Program-made: the position numbers and the translations under genes
DNA from: Branchiostoma floridae
Lineage: Eukaryota; Chordata; Leptocardii; Amphioxiformes; Branchiostomatidae
Assembly (NCBI RefSeq): GCF_000003815.2
Contig: NC_049982.1
Location: 24,873,446-24,913,738, forward strand
Direction: 5' to 3'
Length of the DNA: 40,293 bases
Part shown: positions 23,201-33,289 of the stretch, piece by piece
Numbering within the stretch: the first letter of the stretch is position 1
Layout of the letters: the number at the start of each line of letters is the position of its first letter
The notes under the pieces: model-generated
Database searches by the model: none
Told to the model about the DNA's origin: nothing
Seen by the model: only the letters and a program-made list of their open reading frames with translations

Positions 23201-26085
23201 TGGTGAAGTCCACACAAGCATCACTGTCCAGAGCAGTTGTGTGGTCAACTACTTGGAGCACGTCTTACTGACCGTCAGAATCACCTTCCCCCACCGCGGC
23301 CACCTGCAGGTCAGACTGACCTCCCCGGGGGGAACCATTTCCGACATCGTTCCTGGAAGAGCCACGGACATGGAGCCAGACCTGGAGTGGACGTTCATGA
23401 CACTGCACCACTGGGGGGAGAGTGCTGTAGGACCCTGGCGACTCTCCATACAGAACACACATCCTCATCTCAGTAGTACAGGTAGGTACAGTACATCCAT
23501 GCAGAACACACATCCTCATTTCAGTAGTACAGGTAGGTACAGTACATCCATGCAGAACACACGTCCTCATCTCAGTAGTATAGGTAGGTACAACTCTCCA
23601 TACAGAACACACATCCTCAACTCAGTAGTACAGGTAGGTACAATTCTCCATACAGAACACACATCCTCATCTCAGTAGTATAGGTAGGTACAACTCTCCA
23701 TACAGAACACACATCCTCAACTCAGTAGTACAGGTAGGTACTGAGCACATGGCGACTCTCCATCACACAACCTCCACTCAGTAGTACTGAGTACCTAGCA
23801 ACTATCCCTACAGAACACACAACCTCCACTCAGTAGTACATGTAGGTACTGAGTACCTAACAACTATCCCTACAGAACACACATCCTGAACTTAATAGTA
23901 GTACATGTAGGTACTGAGTACCTAGCAACTATCCCTACAGAACACACAACCTCCACTCAGTAGTACATGTAGGTACTGAGTACCTAACAACTATCCCTAC
24001 AGAACACACATCCTGAACTTAATAGTAGTACATGTAGGTACTGAGTACCTAGCAACTATCCCTACAGAACACACAACCTCCACTCAGTAGTACATGTAGG
24101 TACTGAGTACCTAACAACTATCCCTACAGAACACACATCCTGAACTTAATAGTAGTACATGTAGGTACTGAGTACCTAGCAACTATCCCTACAGAACTCA
24201 CAACCTCCACTCAGTAGTACATGTAGGTACTGAGTACCTAACAACTATCCCTACAGAACTCACAACCTCCACTCAGTAGTACATGTAGGTACTGAGTACC
24301 TAACAACTATCCCTACAGAACTCACAACCTCCACTCAGTAGTACATGTAGGTACTGAGTACCTAGCAACTATCCCTACAGAACTCACAACCTCCACTCAG
24401 TAGTACATGTAGGTACTGAGTACCTAACAACTATCCCTACAGAACTCACAACCTCCACTCAGTAGTACATGTAGGTACTGAGTACCTAGCAACTATCCCT
24501 ACAGAACACACATCCTGAACTTGATATTGCTGGTCAGCATTGTAATGTTTTCAAAATATCGCATCTTGTTTTTCGACCTTCATTTGTTAATTTTGAATAA
24601 ACTTTATCTGCGTAATCCTTGCTTATCCAGACTTTTCGATAAAAGATTTTTTCTGTCCTTCATTAAAGTTTGTACTTACCGAATGAGTTCGAGAAAAATG
24701 TAAATACTTGAGTAGTTTTGACTTATTATATATAAGCAGTTACAGTGTATATACATGTATGCGTTATCTTTTCATGGATGCATGTTTCGCCCATGCACAC
24801 ACGAGAGCACACGAACCTGATTGTTTTTTTTTTGTCGGTTTGTCAAAATCGCTAACGTTAGTGCCAAATCCAAATAGTCTAAACCTTGCGTTTCAGGAAT
24901 TCTAGAATCCTGGACTCTTGTCTTGTTAGGAACTACAACACACCCTACCGACTCCAGCAGTGGGACAAGCAGCACGCCAGGCATGAACACAAGTGAGAGA
25001 AACAGTAATTAACATTCTTTACGTTATAGCTCTCATTCATCGAACTATTCAGGACGTAAACTACATTCCATTCCACCCTTTTGGGTCTGGATTATTGCAT
25101 GCGCTGTTGCTACAGTGACTACAGAAAATGCTGTTCTGTCCTGCAAGAAATGAAGCATTGGGGATAGTTGTGTACGTTTCAAATGTGAACACCGTCGGGA
25201 TCGCCTACTTCTAGTTCACATTTTTAAGCAATTTTCAAGATACCACAGGAGCAAATATGGTTTCATACCAGCACTTTCGATTATATTATAGGAAAACTTT
25301 TCTGTACTTTGCGTGTGGATTCGAAAGCCAGAGGGCTAGCAATATAATATATTGGGCACCCTTGTTACCTCGTAACGACATTATCATCATCTGCTTATTA
25401 TTATAATAATTTCTACATTTTATGCATGAGATTTTCAAATCTTATCTTTTCGTTTTCAGCACCAGCAAGGATTAAAACCGTTCCTCCAACGTCTTCAGCA
25501 TCACCAGTTGTCTCTACTCCGAAAAAGAACGCAATACCAGCGACGACAAGACATGGTGCATCTAGACAGTCGTCATCTTCGACAACAAGAGCACGGCCCT
25601 CCGTGGAACAAATCTCCACACGGCGACCTGTTACGACCTCCACAAAGACACTTAGGAGCACAGTGTTAATAAGAAGCGCATTGTCTAGCCTCAAAACCTC
25701 GACAGTAAAACTTTCTACCACAGATCCAATGCGACGCATAGAACAGCCAATTACAGTAGGTCAAACTGGGACAGTACCCCATCAGAGATACACAGCAACG
25801 ACTAGAAGTGCTACCAAGCCTGCCAAGGTCCGGTTTGGTCATGTACTCCCTGGTTTAGATACTGCAGCATCTGCGGTTATCATAATTTTTGCGTGTATTA
25901 TTGTGATTGTTGCAATGATATTTACCGTGAGACAGTGTCACAAGTACCAGAATAACTCTTTTCGTGTCCAAAACGGAAACCATCCTGCGTTACAAAGTAC
26001 CCGATCACCACAGGTTACTACGTTACACTCGCATAGGCACAAACAAAGGCGGGACAGGACTAGATTGCAGGTCACTGCCCTTTAG
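17270..26085 (+). CDS. Kexin/furin-type proprotein convertase, membrane-anchored
   Basis: Exons: 17270-17425, 17870-17965, 18262-18372, 18675-18800, 19496-19563, 20012-20100, 20524-20705, 21426-21641, 22071-22171, 22295-22398, 22618-22732, 23183-23481, 24897-24992 and 25460-26085, giving 794 residues. It is a calcium-dependent serine endoprotease of the secretory pathway that cuts proproteins after basic residues. Domains: signal peptide (1-18), prodomain ([16 protein letters not shown]), S8 subtilisin domain (D149 in VIDDG, H187 in HGTNCAG, oxyanion N291 in TGNGG, S365 in [12 protein letters not shown]), P domain (about 440-567, ending [13 protein letters not shown]), Ser/Thr-rich stalk, transmembrane helix (about 722-743) and a 51-residue tail. 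Cys204, 299, 329 and 357 match furin disulphide positions. Furin's Cys-rich repeats are absent, as in kexin and PC7. Oddities: no RxKR at the prodomain end, and substrate-pocket residues changed. The exon 1 donor (GTTCGG) and exon 3 acceptor are weak, so those two edges are less sure. Confidence 0.93.
20885..21265 (+). repeat. Diverged tandem repeat of about 110 bases, four copies, in convertase intron 7
   Basis: The blocks GATGTTTCATCGAGTCAAA, TAGTCATACCAATA, GAAGTAGATTTTCCTTTACT and TTGAAAGGGTA recur with a period of roughly 100-115 bases. The first two copies are most alike and the later ones shorter. The array lies wholly inside the intron between the exons ending at 20705 and starting at 21426. 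Confidence 0.8.
23430..23745 (+). repeat. Minisatellite of about 51 bases seeded by the exon 12 end and its splice donor
   Basis: The last bases of exon 12 (CATACAGAACACACATCCTC, then TCAGTAGTACAG) plus the donor GTAGGT are re-copied several times directly downstream. The first two extra copies are spaced exactly 51 bases apart (donors at 23482, 23533 and 23584); the next is 50. The unit therefore spans the exon-intron border and each copy brings a potential 5' splice site. Confidence 0.9.
23746..24515 (+). repeat. Minisatellite of 62/65 bases, about a dozen copies, in intron 12
   Basis: The unit contains AACTATCCCTACAGAACACA, then either CCTCCACTCAGTAGTACATG or CCTGAACTTAATAGTAGTAC, and ends GTAGGTACTGAGTACCTA. 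The two versions (62 and 65 bases) alternate at first, which makes a dimer of about 127 bases. The right end is mostly the 62-base version with CAGAACTCACA. The shared words CAGAACACACA and AGTAGTAC tie it to the 51-base array immediately upstream, so it is a derived form of the same repeat. Confidence 0.92.
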
Positions 26086-26220
26086 TGACGGCATGCCTCT
26101 TTTACTAGTAGTTGCAAACATGATATGTGCAGACGTCTTATCTGGATATCTTACTATGAAAAATATTTTATGTTTGAACCCATGATCATGAAAGGACGGT
26201 GTTTCTTGTATGTAAACATG

Positions 26221-26375
26221 CACACCTGTTCTGAGCACACCTGTTCTGTGCATGCCTGTTCTGTGCCCACCTGTTCGGTGCACACCTGTTCTGTGCCCAC
26301 CTGTTCCGTGCCCACCTGTTCGGTGCACATGTACACATGTTCGATGCAAACATGTTCTGTGCACACTTGTGTTGT
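26221..26375 (+). repeat. 15-base minisatellite in the convertase 3' UTR
   Basis: About ten units of the form CACACCTGTTCTGTG with single-base variants, starting 136 bases after the convertase stop codon. Many units contain CACCTG, an E-box of the ZEB/Snail type. ORFs on both strands through it (repeats of CSVHTCSVP or its antisense) arise only because 15 is a multiple of three. Confidence 0.9.
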
Positions 26376-26619
26376 GTATTCCTATAGAACGTCTGCAATG
26401 TAGCAGGCCCGGGCACTGAACGTCTGTTTTGGTGTGGGCAGTTACCCGCAAAAATCCAGATAATTACCTAGGCCCGAAGCGCTCGGCACCTCGCCTGCAC
26501 TTACACACATTAACGAACTGGGGCCGGGGTTTTCAAAATACTAGTAAAATGTGTTGTTTGTTCAAGAACAAATTTGCGTGTTGTGTGAACACATCAACGT
26601 ATAGCAGCTCAATAACAAA

Positions 26620-26625
26620 ATTAAA
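26620..26625 (+). terminator. Possible ATTAAA polyadenylation signal of the convertase
   Basis: ATTAAA, the common variant signal, about 535 bases after the stop codon. I saw no AATAAA on this strand before the converging gene, so this is the best candidate, but it is weak evidence. Confidence 0.3.
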
Positions 26626-27048
26626 ATCTTTTCAAAACTCGCTCAGGTTCTTCGGTAAAGGCCTGAGATGTTTATTCATATTCGCCGTAAATGTTTACAG
26701 GAGATCTTATAATTAGTAAGCAGTAACGTCTGTCGGAGTGTGGTTGGCAATTGATTGTTAAACTGTTGGGAAATGTTTGGCATAAAATATAACGTTAAGC
26801 GTAGTCTAAAACTGCTGCCGGTCTATCGCCGACCTTGTTTGGCTACTGTTTGGGGGTTATGTTTAATGTTTGGCAATGATTGGGACAGCATTCCCCATGC
26901 ACACTGCAGCAGCGGCACCTAGCTGTCGCATGAAGTATAACAAGATAGTGTATCCCTTAGGTAGGTAGCAGACACAGAACCATCAGCAGCTGATTATTAA
27001 CCATTCGTGTATAAAAAAAGGAATGAATAAGAAGATTCAAAGAGTCAC

Positions 27049-27054
27049 TTTATT
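27049..27054 (-). terminator. AATAAA polyadenylation signal of the LRR gene
   Basis: TTTATT on the + strand reads AATAAA on the minus strand, about 100 bases after the LRR stop codon (27153-27155). Confidence 0.65.
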
Positions 27055-27109
27055 TATGTCTTGTACTGAGCGTTGTATACATGACATTTTCGAACCGTTC
27101 ATATTGTTT

Positions 27110-27158
27110 ACACACACCACACACACACACACACATACACAAACACACACTCTCACAC
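27110..27158 (+). repeat. (CA)n microsatellite at the 3' end of the LRR gene
   Basis: Roughly 45 bases of CA dinucleotides with a few interruptions. It abuts the LRR stop codon, so in the minus-strand transcript it is a (UG)n run directly after the coding sequence. Confidence 0.9.
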
Positions 27159-30100
27159 GCAGTCGTGCAAGCGTACACTGAACAGAATACTCAGTCTGTC
27201 AGTAGCAACTTTGGTGGAACGGTTAACACTACCTAAACGATACATCTCGTATTCCGAGTCCCCATCTCCAGTATGCCACCTCAACCCATCCTCCTTACCA
27301 CAATATCCACCGTGCAAGTCAACCGATCCCTTGAGACGTTTTACAAAGCTACAAAACATCCCTTCTGCTTGTGTGCCCAGTTCTGAGACTCGTACCCCGC
27401 GTAAGTCAATTTTGGAAAGCGATGGCGACGCAAGAAACCCAGATACCAACAGTTGCAGATTATCCAAGGTTATATCGTTATTTGCGAGATGTAATTCTCG
27501 GAGTTGTACCAGGTGAACCATGCGGTTGGAGATGACCTCTGCGCCGGTGGAAGTGATGCCGCAGTCCCACAGAAAGAGGTCCTGGAGGCTTCTGAGTTTC
27601 GGGAAGACCTCGGTCAGAGCTCTAGCGCCGAGGTCACCGATCTTGTTCTTGCCGAGGTCTAGCTGTTTTAAACATGGTAGGTAGTGTACCTGCGCGGCGA
27701 TGGCAATTACACCTAATGTGGAAGATTTAAAAAAATGTTTGGTATAAAGTTCAGAATTCAAAAGAAAAAGAAGGAATCTTAGAAGGAGGAATTCAAGATC
27801 ATTCAACTTTGACAATAACGGGACGCATTTCTGAGCCATACAAGTAAATAAAAACAGTATACAAATGTAAATCAACTAACATCATTCATGCAATAACTAT
27901 CCCTGAATACTTTTCAAATCAATGGTAGTGCTGTAAAATAAAACTGTCTTCGATCGGCTCCAGGTGTCCACAAAAATAAACCAGGGCGTTAAAACTATCC
28001 CTGGATAATTGTCTGCCACGTTCCATCTACGGCCACTGATCTACCGCTCATTTGAATAATTTTGTAACGCCTCTATAATTTCCAGAACGCGACGTCATAG
28101 AAGTGGCGCGTTCCTTACCGAAGAAATTACGAGAGATTGTTATAGTGCAGTCAAATATTTAGTAACGCACAACTCTTTCTGTTGGAAACTGCTTTATTGT
28201 GAGTCATGCTACTTTCAGAGTAGAAACGTTCAGGTTTGAAACGAATTAAATGAATTAAACAGTGAGTGGTGCACTTACCTTTGTGAGTCATCCCTGTATG
28301 GTCCAACTTCAGAACTTCTATGTTACAAATATGTACAAACTGCCCAGCCAACTCTGTCACCCCCCTGTCACCGACATGGTTGGCTCCGAGACTGAGAACG
28401 CGTAAGTACTGCAGAAATCTGCGTAATAATTCGAAGGAGATAAACAACAACAAAAAAGACTTGATTATTTAACACATTTATCTAATCCTGAATAGTATTT
28501 AAGACAGAAAACGTGATAGTTGGAAAAGTTGTGATAACTCTTGTTTTTTAGCTGTTATTTCAATTATTGTCTATATACTTGTGAAATAATGTGATAGAGG
28601 GGTGCTATGATTAAATCACATTTTTTTTCTAGTAGACACACATTTAGACCAATTTTGTCAACCTTTTACTAGTAAAATAATGGGATAAAGTGGGAATATT
28701 ACATTATTTCACTAATAGATAACCTCTTATTAGATAAAACAACAACCCAGATAGAATACTACGACCAATTTTGTACTACTAATTTTACAAACATAACAAA
28801 AGCTGTGGATTCCACATCATTAGATATAGAAGGCAAGTTTGCATTTCTCCTACCGCAAGTCCTTTGAAAACGCCACGGCACCGTCACTGGAGATGTTATT
28901 GATGTACAATATCAGTACTCTCAGTCGAGAGATGTAACAGAAACTGCTGGCCAGCGCGGCTGCCCCGTCGTCACCTATCCCGTTTCTTCCCAGATCCAGT
29001 TCCGTCACATGTCGCAAGGAGCGCGCATGTGCTGCAAGCGTAGCTATCCCTACGTCAGACAACCTGTTGCAGTTCAACTTGAGGGAGAAGTTTTCAAGAG
29101 ACGCCTGCCGACGACAGAGTTGTAGTCCTGTATTCACACTGACGACGCTATCAGCTACTTCAAAGTTATAAATGTGTCGAATATGCGAAATCATTTTGGA
29201 TAAGCCATCGTCGCCGATCTTATTTTCAGTCAAATCCAGTTCTTCCAAACTTGTGAGAAATGCCAAGTTTCGCGCCAGATGTAAAGCGCCCTCTGACGAA
29301 AAGCCACTGCAGGACAGCACCAAAGTCTTCAGGTGTTCCATGTACGGAAACAGCTGGCATAAAGCTTTGATCTCACAATCTGTTAAACGTTCGTCGTCCA
29401 TGTTTAATATGTGATGCTCTGGGTCTACGTCTTCATCCGACGTTTGGGTGCCATATTGGACGTCGCAATCGGAAATCACGTCACCGATACCAGGAAGTGA
29501 CGCAAGAGATGTGGCCAAAAACTCGTAGAAATCCTTTCTGTCGATTTCTAAAGAAAACATGTATTCCGGGCCAAAGTCTACACAGTATCTCACAAATGAC
29601 GTGATGGTAGGAGGTGGTTGGCAGATGTGTCGGATTTCACACAGTGGTCCCCAGAAGACTCTGTTTTGGAGCAGACACCTAACGACTGGGTTGGTACTGC
29701 ATTGGTGGATGACGTGTCTTGCGTCATCGGCATCACTGTCTGTCAAGTATGTCAAGGACAAAAAAATGATTTAGCTGTCATACACGTGGCTGTCATATCC
29801 TACTCTCGATTAAAAGCAGAGGTTGATGGAGAAAAACGTGACCTTTTTCTCATATGCCGTCTTTATCTGTCAGCTTCTCATCAAATCAAATTGTTGATAG
29901 TCTATGCTTAACAACAACGTTGTCTGATTTACAAAGATGACATGAATGTTTTGATTCTAAGGCCAGTGGTAGCTGTGGACTACAATGTTTTTTTTATATA
30001 TAGGACGTTGACTCGGTTCCGTTTCATAAACGGTCGCTTCCCTTTGCAATTGCAACTGTCGTCGCGATTTCAGGAAATTTTTTCCAAGTCGTGATATTTT

Positions 30101-30505
30101 GTGGTATTGTTAAAGCATGTTAACGTTGATTCGGGACATGGCATTAGGTTTTTTTGACTTGGATTAAAAATGTGGCCCAAACCAAGTGATTCCTTTCTTA
30201 TCGATATCTTTTTTTCCAACTGTTAAATGTTGCTCTATACACGTTTTGCTTCTTGTTGCCCCCTAAATAAAAAAAAATAGTTAAGAAAACGCTTAGATAT
30301 AGCCCATAGACCTGTCAGTGACATGGCAACAACCATTTCAATAATTGGCGACGAACGTTTCAAATGGCAACGACGATTGTAAATGGCGACGACCGTTTAA
30401 TTTTCCATTCAAAAATGCGCAATGTCTGTACTTGTGGAGGTCGACGAACTTACCAGAAAAGTAGGCGATGGCAAATTCTTCCCATGTTTGGCTATCTTCC
30501 TCCAT
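27153..30505 (-). CDS. Leucine-rich-repeat protein resembling the C-terminal half of an NLR
   Basis: Minus-strand exons: 30505-30454, 29739-28854, 28418-28279 and 27712-27153. Phases 1, 2 and 1 agree at all joins, giving 545 residues. Residues 1-125 (WEEFAIAYFSDSDADDARHV, HQCSTNPVVRCLLQ) look like the end of the helical region that precedes the repeats in NLRs, though this is weak. From about 125 to 480 there are around a dozen ribonuclease-inhibitor-type repeats (L-x-x-L-x-L-x-x-N-x-I-G-x-x-G-x-x-x-L), for example LEELDLTENKIGDDGL, VTELDLGRNGIGDDGAAALA and LKQLDLGKNKIGDLGARAL. Such repeats form a curved ligand- or partner-binding surface. The tail has no known motif. Initiation could be at 30505 after an acceptor at 30514-30515, or at 30526 without that intron. 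No NACHT ATPase and no death-fold domain is visible upstream. Amphioxus carries many NLR-like genes, so this is either a truncated relative or the 3' part of a longer gene. Confidence 0.8.
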
Positions 30506-30931
30506 TTTCCTTTCTGTAAGTGACAAAGAGCGATATTTTGTTTAGGAACTGTACTTTGCAACGAAACGGGTAATTGAAGGCAAATTATCTTCATCATTAG
30601 CCACACTCGTTTAAGGATTTGGGCACACAGGAAGTTTGACGACCATTTCGTTAAATAAATCAAGACAGACAGAATAGTGAATTTGACCGGGCAATGACAC
30701 CACTAAATGGCCCTGTACGGGGCCCACCATAATGGCAGGTAACGTTACCAGAGTACAAGGTTGGCGAAATTTCAGTAACCGCTTGGAAGTTTGTAAAGAA
30801 AATTGGCAGAAGTTTACTACTTCTCTTTACTAGTTTCGTTGTATGAACGAAAGAAAATTCAAGGTCAAGTTCGTTCAAGGTAGCAGAGCACACTATTTAG
30901 AAATTGCCATAGGCCGAAAACTGTAGTCTCT

Positions 30932-31120
30932 ACCAGACTGACCACGTCGGTGGATAGTATTATAGAGAGACCAGAGGAGATGACCGACCGCTCAGCCCGC
31001 GGGAGGCGAGGGGAAACGTGAACCGAATCATGGACTTCCCTGGCCAATTTCCCGATCTTTTTTTTTTTTTGCCGAATTCTACGATCTTCTTAATCCCGTA
31101 GTAGGGCCTGGTGGAGGCTA
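30932..31120 (+). repeat. Dispersed repeat, copy 2
   Basis: Homologous to 15158-15349 in the same orientation (GGATAGTATTATAGAGAG block, GGGGAAACGTGAACC, GCCGAATTCTACGATC, GGTGGAGGCTA). This copy carries an inserted T-run of about 12 bases. Confidence 0.65.
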
Positions 31121-33289
31121 CGAAATCTCTGTTCTGTGTTCTGTTAGTACCAAATTCCGCTCACTATTGCCTGAACAGAAGCAAAGTGTTACGCGCGGAT
31201 GTCATCTGCTTTTTTTTTTTACTTTTCTAGGTCCCTTCCTAGGATCCTATAGTATAGCACAGCTGATAATCACATACCCTCATAACACATCGCTACATAC
31301 ACTTGTAGCGTGTACTTGTCTAGATTAACCAATAGCAACGGTATATATATGTGTGTGTAGTTGTATTAATGCTCATATGCAAGCTTTGACCGGAAACCAC
31401 AAGAATACAATGGACCACCCCACTGAAAGTTTGTAGCCAACCCCCCTTCGCAATAAACCTTCAGTCAATTTTACCGGATTTTACTGGATTTACCATTTAA
31501 AGTTACCAGACTTAATCTAATGTTGACTTGGAAATCCAGTCAATGAAGGGCCTTTTTTTTTAAAGCAATTCTGATCTCCAATATATGGCTCACCTTTCCT
31601 TTCCCTGCCCCGTGACACTAAGAATTACATGTGGACGTGTTGTATACCTGATCCTTCCCACAATGCAAAGTTTTAAATAATTAAATGTGATTGACCTGTG
31701 ACCCTAGAGGCCGCAACATACGCGCGTAGTAGCGAAGATTTTCATCAGGATTTCCAGGAGGATTTCAGCCTTTATATCATCGCTGTGACAGTGACAAGGT
31801 ATTTTTATCCTCATTCAAACGACTACAGTTCAAGTCTACCACTTTTCTAGAAATTCCATGGGTTAGGAAACCTAAAGATCGAAGAAAAACGAGCACAAAT
31901 AATGAGACATAGTCCCCAGGTGGGAAAATTTCATGCCATGAAAGATGATAAAAATCTCCGAAAACAGCCGATATATAAGATTAATTATAAACACTGACAG
32001 TAAATTTGTGCACTTAACATGTTTATAAAACGTTGTACTTTTCGTAGAGGACTGTATGAATTTGTGACGCGGTATTTAAGGGCGAAAATACGCTAGTTTC
32101 CCTACTCTACTGTAATTTTGACGTCCCGTTTGTTGATGCTCAGTCCTGAGTTGGCACGCGTGATTGATTCTTCAGGCGGATTGCCATTTCCATTTTTCAT
32201 ATATTCTGTTTGTCCCGAAGATCCACAAAACTAATATAGTAACCAATGTAACCCAATAAGTCCGCTCAAATGGGGAAATCGGTGAAAAATGTGTCCTGAT
32301 TTGTAATTGACGGTAGCTCAAGATAGTTTCTGTCGCTATCGATTTCACACAATTTACCGTACTTTAAATCGCGTAAACGTTCAAGTAATGACAACTTCAT
32401 GATCATTATGATAATGTGTACATCAAAATCCTATCAGTAGACAATGTGACATATGTGAATGTATTTTGAGGCTTCAATTTGAGGTCCGACTTTGTATGTC
32501 ACGTTGCTGTTTTTTTGTTTTTCGACCGCCCCCCTCCCCACTGATATACATGTGTGTGCTGTGTGTGCTATACAGAAACCACATTGGTTTAGACGCCCTC
32601 CCACTATAAACATTGTTTTCGTGGCTCATGGATCTTTTAAGTGTTATGAGCAGTGTTATATGCATACACAATTCCAAGCGTCTTCATGTACTTACTTAAA
32701 ACATATATGTATTAAATTATAAAGTTAATAATCGTAGAATATTAGAAAGTAAATCGTAATTAATGTGTAACAACAACGCCATGCATATTTTAAGACATAA
32801 GGTAAAGTTAAAGTCACTATTGCTCTGTAACAGGTGTATAGGGTTTAAGTGCAAATACCCATGTCCTATACATATTTTGCAGACACTACAGCAAGGAAAT
32901 GCTATAGTAAACAGTCTGGTGTTTTTTTTTCTCACAAAGTACACTCTATTTTGGAATGGTAATATTAACACTCAAAATACTTTTTTGGGTCAGGCTGCAA
33001 CCTGAGGGTTGCCCCAACAGCATGTCAAGTTGCCCCTCCAGTTCCCTAATTTTAACATTATCAATTCTTAGCTAAGATTTAGTAAAAAAAATTGATTTGT
33101 TGTATTTGCACTTGATTGTATCTATGCGCTAAGAATGGATCATGTACTTCATTTGTACTAGTGCTACATGTAGTAAGGTTTCTTAAGTTTGAAACAATGA
33201 TGGCTGTGCATTTATTATTGCACTCTGGTTTATCTGTAAACTTTAAATTTATTATACCGTGAAATGAAACAAGTTTTCATTACACACAG
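31121..33289. other. Intergenic, upstream of the LRR and coiled-coil genes
   Basis: No supported exon. The two flanking genes point away from each other, so their promoters probably lie here. I see scattered T-runs and short GT runs but no motif I would call. A 5' UTR exon of the coiled-coil gene is likely hidden in it, because that gene's ATG sits directly after an acceptor AG. Confidence 0.45.

Noticed and set aside
23430-24515. CRISPR-like regular repeats
   Set aside because: The units are contiguous and there are no unique spacers between constant repeats. The sequence is eukaryotic and the array is a minisatellite derived from an exon end.
24930-24992. Shorter form of convertase exon 13 starting after the AG at 24929
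   Set aside because: It was my first model, but it lacks the final P-domain strand. The in-frame acceptor at 24896 restores that strand, so it is taken as the main form and the short form kept only as a possible variant.
26125-26451. Cys/His/Thr-rich ORFs on both strands
   Set aside because: They are products of the 15-base minisatellite, with no start context or splice logic.
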